Shown here piece by piece: positions 36,801 to 49,200 of a stretch of DNA of 64,000 bases (positions are counted from its first letter, which is position 1; the number at the start of each line of letters is the position of its first letter). The DNA is taken from the NCBI RefSeq assembly GCF_031877795.1, contig NC_133971.1, positions 3,466,195 to 3,530,194 of the forward strand, given 5' to 3'. The notes under the pieces were generated by a model. That model was not told where the DNA came from. It saw nothing but the letters and a program-made list of their open reading frames with translations, and did no database searches. Source of the stretch: Strix aluco. Its lineage: Eukaryota > Chordata > Aves > Strigiformes > Strigidae. The position numbers and the translations under genes were made by a program.

Positions 36801-39800
36801 AATAAATTACCATGAATTAAAGGTAAAAGTTTTCTTCATTTAAACAGTTTTATGGCAGATAATATGTATCTGTTTCTTAGTGAGTTTTTGAGATGTTGAC
36901 TGTATCTTTAAAAAATGCTCCATGTTCAAGATCTCTTGCTGGGCTGTAGGAGTGAAGATTGGGAGGGGGGTGGGAAATACTGCATTGGTGTAAGAATTAG
37001 CTTTTCTTCCCACACTATAAACTTGACAAAGAAACAGAATTGCTGTAGTTTCCTGCATAATACTGGTCTGAATACTCCCCAGGGTTTAGCTTGGACAGAT
37101 GACTTAAGTGGGAAAAGCTCTTGAAAAGCTGGTTCTTTTTAAAGGCACTGTATAATCTAAAGCTTGGTGTTGTGAAAATCCACAGGTTTCAGATGCTTAG
37201 GTAAAAGACGTAAATCAAATTTGTAGAACTGTTGACTAAAAACCAGAGCTTACCCACTTGCATTTTTCAACAGGGAGCCTGTGGATCGTAGGAATGAAGC
37301 ATGCTATTTGTGTGTGGGGAGGGCTCCATAGTTGCCCTTCCCAGTGAAGTCTCCTGTTCACAGCTCTCAGCAAATGGAGGTTAGGATGGCAGTCTCTCCT
37401 AGTGAGTCCTCCCACCTGGAAGTCTCTAGAAACAGTACATGAAGTTTATTAAAGTCGCTTTAATAGAATCTTTATGAATTTTTGTTCTGATTATACTGCA
37501 TCAGGAACAAAAAGTGGCTTTGGAGAGGCCAGTGTTTCTGTCACATACGGGTTGAGATTCTTTTAGGAAGAAATACTTAACCCAGCCTGCTGGCTCCACA
37601 TTCTGGCTCTACCAAGTAACTCACAGGGGGACAAAAAAACTCTTTTGTTTACTTTAATTGCTGTTAAGAGAAATGTCTTAAGTATAGCAATTCCCTTTAT
37701 TTCAGAGTTCAGGTATTTTATCTTTGCTGGAAGCTACAGTGAGTGGGGTAATACCGGGGACTGTTTCAGGACTGTTAATATGCTTTTTCCAGTTATGGTA
37801 TGCTTTGAATTCCCAGCTGGCATGATTGCCTGCAAAGCTGTTGCTTACCTGCCTAATTTAATATTGTGGCCCTGAAGATAATACTACGGAAGAACAGAAA
37901 TACATAAAGAAAAGAACTGTCTCCTTCTCTACAAAATCCAAATACAGCATAGATTTTTGGAGGGCTACATCCAATAGGATTGTGGTTTTCCACTACCAGT
38001 TTAGTTTATATTCATCAGTTTGGAGGAAGTTAAGGTAGTGTGTGCTGAGAAATTGCCATCTCAGTTGAAATGGAAAACTAAACGTGTACTCCCTAACCTA
38101 ATGGAAAAATAAAAAAATAGGTTGGTTTATGTTGTTCACTGGAAAAGCAGTGAAGTCGCTCGTAAGAGGACTTGTAAACCCATGAACATACTCACACTTA
38201 GTATGAATACTGAAGAAGAATAATTTGAAGAATGATTTTCAGTTTTATCTTTGAAAAAATGTCAGTACTTGAAATGTTTTTGGACATGAGGAAAATAAGT
38301 CTACTTGTCCTAAGAAACATTTGGGCCAATCTGTAAAATCCCTGAAAATGCAAAGGCTAGTTTTTCTGCTGTAACTTGGTGTTCCATTTGCTAATAGTGT
38401 TTTCAGGTCATTTTTATATACAAAGCTTTTTTATTAATTTTATTTATTATTGTTGCTAAACCACTAATACAGACCTTCTCTCTTGGGCAAGATGGTAATT
38501 ACTGAAAATAAAAAGAAATCTGTTAAATCTGTATTTTAATCTTCATATGTGGTTGCACTTCCATTTTGTTCCAAAAGGTGGCAATGAGAGCCTTGGGGTT
38601 TGATGTGAAAAAAGCTGATGTACTGAAAATACTTAAAGATTATGATCGAGAAGCGACAGGCAAGATCACCTTTGAAGATTTTAATGAAGTTGGTATGTGT
38701 TTGGTTGTGTACCTTCACAGAAATGTGGCGTGTAGTAGCAACTACAGTTTGGAAGCAGTACTTTGTGTACTTCTTCAATTACCTGGTACTATTAAGAAGT
38801 AGAAGTCGGAGATTTCATGTTTTTCTTAATAAAAGTCAGTAGTGGAGGAAAATAAGTCTTTGTATTCTGAATACTCAGTTTGATATGTAGAGGTGAATGA
38901 TAGCCACAGTATAAAAGGAAATAGAGTATACACAGTCCTAATATTTTTCAAACTTACACAAAGAAATAAATGCGGACTTAAAATGTAGATATTCTTTATG
39001 GATTTTGTAAGATTCTCCTTCCTGCTGTGGAAAAGTATTTGGCATTGAATTTCATGGGAAGGAGTGTGTACAGAGGCAAACTGTAAACTGAATACAGACT
39101 TCATATATAACAAAGATAAGAGAAATTGAAACAGATGTTAAATATTAAAGGATTTTCAACTGTTGATAAAAACAGTAGAATTTTATTAGGCTGTTTCTTT
39201 TATCTGAAGATTGTGTATTGCATAGTTTGACATACTTTGAGTATGTAGTGATCTGCAGAATTTTTAAAGATAAAGTTTCTTTGAAGATTTTTTGGTTGTT
39301 ACACATAATTTATACTTTTGCATACAATGTGTGTTTACCAAAAAAAATAAGTTGTGTGGGATTTTGCCATATATGGCTTTACATCTCTATTTCATTATTC
39401 CCGTCCGTGTGTTCAAGGTATTAGATTTCTGTAAAGCTTCTGAAATCTCTCCCAGTGTAGTACCTGTGTGTTTGCTCTTAGCTACAAACAACAATCTACT
39501 TAACATGGCAAAACAGTTATTGATTGAAACGTGGCAAATTTTAATGATTTAACAGGTTAGGATTGGACAAAATGTGTTGTTAATGTCAGATAATATTTTT
39601 ATAGTTTTATTTCAGGTTAGAGAAAATTACAAGTCAGAAGAGAACCAGAAGTAAAGCCTATGGGGAAATATACATGATCAGTCCTGATATAATTAAAAAA
39701 AAAAGTGAGAGTATTGATTTAATAGTAATAATAATACCACTGTAATTACATCATTATGCTATAATATATAATTGAATATACTGTAATTACTGTGTAATTC

Positions 39801-42800
39801 TTTTTTAATTCCTGATGTTCAGTCCTGTCATTGTTCATTGTTTCCTGGTTCTGTCCTGGCTATCCATACGGGCAGTCTGTAAGTGCTGTGAGAAGCTAGG
39901 AGAATTCTTGTAGAAAGCACAATATATGCTTGGAAGGTGATCGAACCTGTCCCAAAACTTGAATCAGATTTGAGTGCTGCTATGATGCCGTATGACCGTA
40001 GCACAGAATTAAACATGATACCGCTTCTAGGAGAAGGATCAGGGACTTAGTGAAAATAGGTTATAGAAGCTTTAATTGTGAAGAGCTGCTAAATATAGCC
40101 AAGCAATTCTTGAGCCATCAGTTTTTCATAATTTAGTGTTATTTATGGTTTTAAATGCAGGAATGGCTCATCTGAAATGTATAAAGATGCAATTACTTTT
40201 TGTCTTGTTTTGTACAGTCATGTTCCTAATAGTATATAGAGACCTAGTGTGTTATTGTTCTTCAGCTAACATTGCAGTTGTCTTTTTGCCACAAAAGGTA
40301 GAATTTTTCAAATTATGTAATACTGTCATGCAGTGTAGTTAATGAAAATATTTAAATTTTATTATAAATCTGAGGGATTTATGTAGACATATAAACTTCA
40401 TTGCTGTAGTGACCTTATATGAGCTTGAATCTAATTTTTTCCTGTCGAGTTTGCTAAGCCAGAGCAGGCATTGCATCTGCAGACAGTGGCAGATGCTAAG
40501 TGGTTTTCTATGCACAAAATGGAGTTGATGTGTTTTTAATGGCTTGACGAAAGTCATAAATAGCAAGCCCTGTAATACAAGACTAACAGGTTACAAAGAT
40601 GTGAAGATCTATTATGGTTGATTCGTCTGAAATAATTACTAGAAAAATATTTTATGAGGGCCAGTTTGCCTTTTCTGTTACAGAAATTGACAAATGGTTT
40701 TGATAAAAGGAGTAATAAAGACTGATTAATCCTTTCAGAATTAACATCTTGCAGTTCATAGCAGTGTTCTTTTCATAACCCCCGGGGTTTAGGCTTTTTT
40801 GGTTTTTTGTTAGTGTGATTTTGTATCTAAAGGAGAGGTTCCATCCATGTGAATGTTTTTCATTACTTAGTGTTTCAGTGTTCTCTCCAAGTCAAAATAC
40901 TATCCTGATCAAAACATATAAAAAAAATTCACATCTTCATTTGTCAGAGCTGTTTTTCCTGAAAGGTAAGTTGGGAACAGAGGAGACGTGTAGACTTTTA
41001 ATTCCTGTTGAAAAGTGTGTTGAAAGCACGTAAACTGTCATGTAGCTTTCCGCTGCAACAGGTATGTCCTAAAGAGAAACTCAGCTTGGGAAAAGAGAGG
41101 TGAGAAGGAGAGGTCAGCCAAACAAATACGCATGTTGAATTGGAATACATAAAAATGAAAGAAAGGGTGAAATTGGAAATGTATGTTCTTCATATTGCCT
41201 CAGTCTGCTAAGGTTATTTTGAGTTTAACCTTCAGAATTTTTTAGTCTAATTTAAGGTATCCTTCTTACAGTGACAGACTGGATACTGGACAGAGACCCA
41301 CAAGAAGAAATACTCAAGGCATTCAAATTGTTTGATGATGATGATTCTGGTAAAATAAGTCTAAGAAACCTGCGCCGAGTTGCTAGAGAATTGGGTGAAA
41401 ATATGTCTGATGAAGAACTACGGGCTATGATTGAAGAATTTGATAAGGATGGAGATGGAGAAAGTAGGTATTAGAAACAAAACCCCATATAGTCTGTTCT
41501 TAATGTTCTCCTCTTTTTTAAACAGGGTTTTGTTGTGAAAATGTCCTCTTTAATTTCCTTCTAAATAGCTTTTAGCTCAAACTTACTGTAGCTTACACAT
41601 AATGGAAATTGGTTTTGACAGCTACTGCTCCTGGAAACACATGTTGGGAGTCTAAAAATCAAGGTGATTTCTCAAGCTGATTCACCACTAACTCTTATTC
41701 AACCAATGTCCATTAAAAGTCGAGTGAAAGTATAGTTGAAGGTGGAAGAAATTGAACTGGTATGTGGGAGATTCCGTGTACCTATGTGACATTTTTATTT
41801 CTTTATAAATCAGTAAAAGGATTAAAGTGCTAAGAGAAACTCTTCTGATCACCTAGTCAGTATTTCTTAAGTGGTGATGTGTCACTGTTGTGATTTCAGC
41901 ATGGTAGTCAGATATGGAGTATTAAGCTAATAAATGATGCTGGTTGTAGCCTGTGTCTGTGCAGAATCAACTTGGATAGGTCTTTACTCCTGAACCTCAG
42001 AGCACCGAAGAGCATGGTGTGAAAAATTACTCTGGACAATTGACAAGGTGCATGCAGAGTGGCCTGCAGAAGGCATTTATTAGCTAGATAAAGAATGAAT
42101 TAACAAATCTAGTTTGATACTGTGCTTATTAAATCTTCATGAACACTGAAACTTAGGCTTTTTTTTTTTTATTAACTTGAAAGCACTCTTTTGTCTATAC
42201 CAGAAACCTTAGTATCTGAATTTCAGGGACCACTCACTTGAGACCGTCTACATAAACACTGCATTTTTAACAGTCATCGAAACCTACTTCTAAGTTTTTC
42301 TTTCAGGATGGTGACTCATGTCTGAGATTTCAGTAGAGTTCATCAACTTTTCCAGTCACAGTAGCTCTTCTTGCGAGCCACCGCATCTGTTGGACTCAAA
42401 ACTTTCACTACTAGTGGAAAAAAAATTGCATTGTCAGCTTTGTGACAGACACTTCTCCCTAGAGATAGATGTTATTGCATACTGGGGAATACAGTTAGTC
42501 AACTACTGAAACAACCCCTTTTCTTTCAAGAGGAAGAGCAGGACGTTTAAACATGGTCAGTGGTGTGGCAATGTGAACCTCTTGTTCTGCTGTAGGAGTG
42601 TAAATAGGGAACCTGGAGACAAAGGTAGTGAAAGGTCAGTGACTCAACTGCCAGAAGAGTGTTAAGGTTGACACTGTTACTACTAAAGTAAGAATTGAGA
42701 AAAGTGTGTGATTTCTTTCTTTTTGGAGCTGATGTTTTCTGCTGTCTTTCTGTGGTCTGAGACCATGGTTCCTTAATAAATGCTGTACAATGGATGATGT

Positions 42801-45800
42801 ACAATGTACAATCTGATGTTCCTCCACACTCCCAGCTGTGTCTTCCCACCCATTTCTTGCACTGGCAGTTCTGATCCCCCAGGTGAGGTGGTTAAGGGAG
42901 CTAAGCCAGGAGAAAACTGTTCATTTAGGTTTTTAAGTGTTATTTTTCTTGCTGCTTAGATCCCTGAACTGTCTCACTGCTTGATCAGGTTTTGTTGGAG
43001 CTGCATCCTGAGAAAACAGATTTTGTTTTTTCTCAGTGTTTCCTATAGGATAATTGAAGCAGGTCAGTGTAGTGAAAGCTGCAGATCCTGTTTTCAGGCA
43101 CCTATCTGCAGTGACACACAGGATTGCAGCTGTGAATTCTGGCAGACAATAGGATACCTATTAACTTCCTCTTCAGTAGCTGCAAAGCAGAGTGTGAATG
43201 ATGCCTGTTTTCTCAATCCATCAGATTGATTGCTAGTCTAGGTAGATACTTTAATTTTGAGCTTGTTTTGCTTTTAAAAAACGATGAGTTTTAAGGGCAT
43301 TGCTTGACTTTTTAGATTAATTTTACTTTTTTGGGAGTTTTTGGAAGGTTTAGCTGTAGAGGTGAGCGAGAGTACAGTTCATCTGCAAACACGTTTTGTG
43401 TCACTCTCCTGGAGCTGCCAGTTGAGATGTCAGAATCATGGATCCAAGGATGTTTTTTTGTCACGTGGCTATTTGATCGCTACAAACTGAATGTAGACCA
43501 TTAGCTCCTTTCAGGAAGGTTTCTGAGTTGTATTTATTCTGGGTCAGTGTTACATTTTTTAATTCAAATTGATCAGCTACGAGTGGGTGGCTCACTTTTC
43601 CTCTTATTCATTCATCCATTCATTCTCTGGAGCAGTCAAGCATGAGATCGAATATGGAAGATTGACAGCATAATGTTTGTATATGGTGCTGTTTATCCTT
43701 AAGTTTCTGTGTGTTTTCTGTTCTTTAAAGAAAACTGATGCTGTTTCTCGCTTTTAAAGATTCATTCTGAAGAAGTAAATAATCCTGTGAATCACTGTTC
43801 CGTTTAGCTTCAAACATCTGGGTCATGTAGCAAAATCTTGCTGTCATCTAATTCTTCTTTTCCTGCCAAAAAAAATTATTTGAAACTGTTAGTTGGTAGC
43901 ATTTTTAATTGAGACTTCAAATACAGGGATAATACCACTTGTGGTTTAACACCCTTCTTATGTGAGAGGTTGTTTTGCTCAGGGTGACGTAGGTCTGTTG
44001 TGTGATAGCCAGGCTACTTGGACCCTTGTGTTTCCAGCAAAACCACTGAGCTGTACTGGTACACTGTACGTAACTTTCGGCAGAAGAAAGTATTTTTGAC
44101 ATATTTGTCTGCCTTAAAACCAGAAATAGTCTTATTTCCATATTCCTGATCCTAGGAATGACTTTTGTTTTGGAGCATGACTATTTTTAGAAACTCCATA
44201 CTGTCAGTTCATGCAGTTTTTGTTGTCTTGGGTGGATGCATCTGTAGGAAGCATAACCTAGTCTTGGGTTTTGGCACAGAATTAGGAATAAAAGCCTCCA
44301 CTGAAATAACAGGCTTCTTTAAGTCCCCAGAGTCTGAGTCAACTTTTTCTTCATATTATCTGTGATACCAGTTTGTTCTTTTATGATCATTTGTGTCATG
44401 GAATTGAGGGAAATCTGGTGCTAGGAAGGGCTGTGATTGGTTCTGACTTGTTTGTGCTTAACTTGTGAGCAGATCCTAAGTCTGAGGAGGAATAACTGGG
44501 TTACTGGGAGTTGTAACTACGCTTCTCTTTGCAGTTTGTTTGAATGTTACAAAATTCGTTTGTCATAGTGCTGTATTTCCACTTTGCAGCATTGTTTAAC
44601 AAAGATGTTTGTTTTAAAACAGGATATTTTGGGGAGGATGTTTCTGCTGTTATTGTGCTGTTGCTGTGCGAAAGCTGTGGAAATTCTTACGTATTGTAGA
44701 ACACGACGTAGCTATATGATGGACTGATACTTCAGAGTATAGGGTCCTAAGCTAGACTAAATTTACTTGTTTCGTATTTTTTGTCGTGTTGCAACGGGGC
44801 AGGTTAAGGTTTATTTTTTTTAAATTTTCTTCTAGCTGTAAATGTAGCTCTTACTTTGCAGTGCTTTGTTCAGGAATAGTTTGGACACATTGGCCAGGAC
44901 AGATAATTGTCAGGGAGAATTCTTTAAATGTGTCTGGTCTTTTCATACCACTGACTTACTCTAATCATTCCCCACCACAGTAATTAGTTGAAGAGTGAAC
45001 ATGTTCATTGGTTAAGTCGTTTACAGTGGCTCTGTTTTAACATATGAGTAAGGTCAATAGCTCAGGTATAAGTGCAGCAAAATAATTAATGACTGCTAAT
45101 TAATTTATTATTATGACTTAATTTCTTCAAGTACATTTGTGTAAGATTTCTCTTAATTATAACTGAAGAATGAAGAAAGTTCAGATGGGGAAAAGCTTGT
45201 CAAAAGTCCATTTTAATTCTAGCTAATTTATGGAATCATGAGTAAATGATCTTAAAATTCATTTTGTATTTGGCAAGTGTTACAGGTTTGAGAGAGGAAT
45301 AGCTTGCTTTGGGATGGGGAGGCAGTTTGGACATAAATGTCTGAATCATGTTTATAAGAATAAAACAGAATTTGTAACTGGAGCTGCAGTATTGTTGCTT
45401 AAAAAGCACTTATTTAATAAAATGTATCTACCATTTTTAATGTTTTTATTAATCTTAGTAACAATATTAAAGTATTGTTGCATAGCCATCTTTTTACATA
45501 CTTAGTGGTTTTTTCTACCTTGTTTTACTTCTAGAGTGTTTTTACTCTTATAATTAGAAATAATAGCTTGTGGGCTAGATTCTGGCTTAAGTATTCCACA
45601 CAATTAAACTTTCATTCTGACTTTTCCTTTTATATGGAGAGAAAAAAAAAAAGGCAAAATCTGTTATTCAGCGCAAAAAAAAAAATCCAAACTTGTAAAC
45701 CCTGATTAGTAATCAATCAGACACAATGAACACTAACTGCAAAACCTTTAAGTAAAAACTATAATACGCATCTACATTATTTTCTTTTATGGTTTATGGA

Positions 45801-45883
45801 TGTTTGCTGCTTGTCTAACGATTTTCTCTTTTTCTACAGTCAATCAAGAGGAGTTCATTGCTATTATGACTGGAGACATTTAG
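33873..45883 (+). CDS. CETN3: CETN3, centrin-3 (5 coding exons, 167 aa)
   Basis: Join 33873-33889, 36687-36822, 38578-38692, 41272-41463, 45840-45883: 504 nt, 167 residues plus stop, the same length as human centrin-3. All introns are GT-AG with compatible phases. The four EF-hands are easy to place. EF1 loop [12 protein letters not shown] and EF4 loop DKDGDGEINQEE keep acidic positions 1, 3, 5 and the final Glu. EF2 ([12 protein letters not shown]) and EF3 ([12 protein letters not shown]) lack the Glu at position 12 and are probably weak calcium binders. The protein ends IAIMTGDI. Centrin-3 is a calcium-binding calmodulin-superfamily protein of centrioles; the family's Cdc31-like role is in centrosome duplication, and vertebrate CETN3 is also reported in the nuclear-pore TREX-2 complex. 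Centrins 1, 2 and 4 are excluded by the N terminus (MSLALRNEL). Confidence 0.98.
35108..35760 (-). mobile_element. Old diverged CR1 fragment
   Basis: In minus orientation this matches the 3' part of an ancient CR1 type: at 35118-35160 the plus strand shows GAAGGGGCTTCTGGAAGTCA and CTAGTCCACCTTTCTGCTCA, the classic reverse complement of such CR1 ends. Recognisable blocks continue (CAGTCTCCCAGTGCAGCTGT, GGTGCCCACAGCTGAACGCA). The terminal octamers are lost and divergence is high. It lies in CETN3 intron 1. Confidence 0.75.
36687..36822 (+). CDS. CETN3: CETN3 coding exon 2 (EF-hand 1)
   Basis: 136 nt from acceptor CATATAG to donor GTAAAA. It encodes the basic [10 protein letters not shown] stretch, the [14 protein letters not shown] helix and the EF1 loop with Asn at position 9 and Arg at position 6. 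Confidence 0.97.
38578..38692 (+). CDS. CETN3: CETN3 coding exon 3 (EF-hand 2)
   Basis: 115 nt, acceptor CAAAAG, donor GTATGT. It encodes [19 protein letters not shown] and the degenerate EF2 loop. The acceptor has a poor pyrimidine tract, but the frame and homology fix it. Confidence 0.96.
41272..41463 (+). CDS. CETN3: CETN3 coding exon 4 (EF-hand 3, start of EF-hand 4)
   Basis: 192 nt, acceptor CTTACAG, donor GTAGGT. It encodes [20 protein letters not shown], the EF3 loop, and the [20 protein letters not shown] helix, ending inside the EF4 loop after DKDGDGE. The split Ile codon continues in exon 5. Confidence 0.97.
45840..45883 (+). CDS. CETN3: CETN3 coding exon 5 and stop
   Basis: 44 coding nt: [14 protein letters not shown] then TAG at 45881-45883. 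The acceptor is preceded by a strong pyrimidine tract (TTTTCTCTTTTTCTACAG). The exon is too short to be found by length. Confidence 0.97.
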
Positions 45884-46285
45884 CATTAGAAGAAAAGAAA
45901 TGAACTCAGCACAGAAGGGAGGAATCATTGGCAGCTTCCATTACAGTGTTTTGTACTTCCATTCATTTCTGTAGCTGGAGTGATGCAGAAAATTACCTCC
46001 CTCACAGGACCAAAATAAAGACAGGTTATATGCACTGATAGTTCACGACTTTGTATCATTAAATATTATCACTAGAATAATTGATATATCATTTTAGAAC
46101 AAGTAATGCTGCATTTCAGAATGTTCTAGTACTCATTTGTAAAATAGCTTTGTATAAGATTTCTAAATTGTATCATAAGAACCTTTTGAAGTTGACTTTG
46201 TGTTAGCATTAGCTATGGCCTTAGTTTTGATACATAAGGTTTGACAAACTTCCATTTTAATAAAATGTTCTTTACTATTACTACT
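45884..46285 (+). other. CETN3: CETN3 3' UTR with two poly(A) signals
   Basis: Two canonical AATAAA hexamers follow the stop: 46014-46019 and 46259-46264. The first would give a UTR of about 150 nt, the second about 400 nt. Both are followed by T- or GT-rich sequence. Alternative polyadenylation is plausible. Confidence 0.7.
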
Positions 46286-49200
46286 TGAAAGTGTTATTCT
46301 TGTAGCTTAATCTGAACTGGACTATAATATAAAATCCTTCAGGGAAAATAATTATTTTTCATTTATAGGCTTGTATTTCCACCGTTCTAGATGAATGTTA
46401 CCATTACATGAGCCAGCATTTGCATTCTCAGAGATGCAATTTATTAACTCTGTATTACCTCTGTTATGATAGCAAAGGGCAGGCCACTATCCGTGATGAT
46501 AAACTGTTGTCAAAAATGTGTTTAAATCATGCAGATGTCAGCCAGCAGCTGTCTCTTCAGTATCTACAGCTCTGATAGTGCTGGAGACGCTGTTTGCTCT
46601 TTCTGCAGTACCTAGTTAGAAGAAATGAACTTTTAAAGTATTTGAAGAGTCTGGATGTATTTCTGGTTTGCCAGATGTCTTCCAGAAGAGTTCTTGTGGG
46701 TTAATCTTCCAGATTTCCTGTATATTAGTTGTAGTTTCTTCTTTTTAATTTCACTCTCCTATATATCAAAAAATTTAAATCTTGGTTAATCCTGTGTTCA
46801 TCTTTATTGTCAGAAAAGCAGCTGGTTTTTAACTGTCAGTAATCCTGGGGTTCTGAACAGGTTTGCCCTGAACAAACAATCAGAGTTTGGTATTTATTGA
46901 AGACTGAAGGTCATCACAGTTAATAGATTTTTTTTTTTCCTATTATTTTTCGAGTGTGTATTGTAACATTCTCATCTGTGAAATACTGTGTTGCTCTCTA
47001 TTAAGCCATCGATACCAGTCCATTCATACAGAAAGTCCAAGCAATTCAAAATGACTAGCAGTGGCTCCTTATAACTCATCAAGTACTGTGAACAGACGCC
47101 TCGTGTTGAACCCCAGTGGGGTGTGTGGCCATCAGCTCTCATTCAGAGATGTCTTTTGAACAGCCTTTGCTAGGAAAGGACATTCTTCCTGTTGAGATAC
47201 TTTAATTTTGGTTTTTTTTTCAAAATTAATTTTGAAAATATAATGGGGAAAAATGTGAGGGATAAAATTAATATGAAACTTGTGGGAATGAAGGAATAAT
47301 TGGTATTTTTTTAGGAAATTGAAGTAATCTTAATGTTCAGTTAATGTCTCAGTCTTAAAGTCTGCTGCATCAGCGGTGGATTTTATAAGCATGTTCTTGC
47401 TCAAAAAGTAAACAGCATAAAGTATTTGCAGGATGAAGATTGGTGTTTATGGGGAAAAATTCTGCTATATATAGTATAGACATACTTTATTTCTTTCATG
47501 TTAATTTCAGTATAAATAGATGGGAAAGGGGGAAAAAATAAGACTTGAAGGATTCTACCATGCAAGAGAAAATCTTGCTTGGAAATAAATACAGCAAACT
47601 TCTTACAGGTCAAGTAAAATGTTTTACAATCTAATAGCAAAAAAAGCCCACATAAAATGTAAAACTTAGTTAAACCCCCCCGCCCCCCCAAAAAAAACCC
47701 CCAACTTTAACCAGTATTTTGCAATCTTAGCAGATTTGTTTGGGAGGTGAATATTGAGGGGAAAAGATTCAGTGTTTGGGACTGAGCTTATGAACTGCTC
47801 TAGGAACAATACGAGAATTGTCCACTTCAGTAGTTTCTGGCTTTTAACTTCTTTCGTAAAATGTTTCAGGGCATTTTTATTTTCTGCAGACAGTGAAAGT
47901 AATAAAGAGCTTAATGTCCTTTATTAGTCATTGAAAACCTTTTTCACCAAGAAGCATACCTTTATTCCGAATGTGCCAGTTTTCTAATACGCTGCTGCGG
48001 CTGTTGGACAACTGTCTTTTATGGGATGTTATGGTCCTGTTCCTCTATAGATGGCTGGTAATTATATCTTGACAGGTGTCACTTTCTGTTTGTAACTCTT
48101 CCAGCAAGATGCACTTTGTCTCTTCTGGATTGAGGCCTTATTTCTCGTTTTTGCAATGTACTTGAAAAATCTTTATTCTTGCAGATGTGGCAGCACTTGT
48201 TACAGGCTAGGTAACAATGATGCAACGCTCCATAAAGCACAGGCCGGTGAACGGGAGAGATCTTATAAGTTGCCTAGACTGGGGTAGTGGCACAGAAGAA
48301 AAGAAAAAGAAACAATCAGCATAGTATTTCATGATGCCATCTCAAATGTTTGGCTTTGCTTTTGCTCTGCATTTCATCATTTGGGAGATTCTTGCATTCC
48401 AAAACCACGCTTGTTTTATGCTGCTGACTGGTGAGCTTCTTGCTGTTTTGTGTACCGGGGGTGCTGCAACTTCTGTTGGCTTTTCTTGATATTCACTGAC
48501 TGACAGTGTGATAGATTGGAGTCTGCAGCTGGGTAAGATCTAAGCTCTGAACTTTCAACTGTCTGCTTGGCCCCAGCATTGACACATACATTCAACTCGG
48601 AGTTTTGTGGGGTCACACCTGGCCTGGTGCTTTTTGATAGCTTCCTTGCTCTGTCATAGGATACAGATTCTCAGTGTTTGTCTCTTCATTCTTTGTCTGA
48701 TATCGGGAGGGAGTCATTTGGTTGCAGATTTAAATCTTGTGTCTTGTAGAATGGTAACAGGGTTCAACAGTCGTTATGTATTTGAAAGCTGCCTGGTGAA
48801 CGTGTGCCTTATTTTTAGACTTGCAAAGGTGGGTTAGTGTTAAAACAGCAGGGTCTGATCTGGAGTACCTGGGACAAATCTTTCTGTGTCGCCTCTGCTA
48901 TGGAGGGCAGTGATGTCTGGTAGAAATCCAAAAGTGGCAGCTAAGGGAATGTCATAATCCATTGCACTGAAATCCGCTGGGGCCTCTGTTGAGTTTACAG
49001 TAACAACTGTTTGACTGTGCCAACTAGTCCATCACTTCCCTAACTAATCCCATGCAACTTTGAGGAAACTGAGAACCTCCAAATGAATAAAAATACCATG
49101 TCAGAGCGCAGTGTATACCAAATGTTACTCTGCTGGTTTATTTTAGAACAGTCTTTTCAATGCTAAGTTTGTCACGTCAAACATTTTTGGTTTGTGTTTA

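Larger units (their letters stand above)
33890..45839. other. CETN3 introns 1 to 4
   Basis: The introns are AT-rich and mostly unique. Intron 1 holds an old CR1 (listed separately) and a 17-A run near 35899. Intron 4 (41464-45839) shows no clear repeat or gene. No tRNA or snoRNA pattern was recognised in any of them. Confidence 0.6.
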
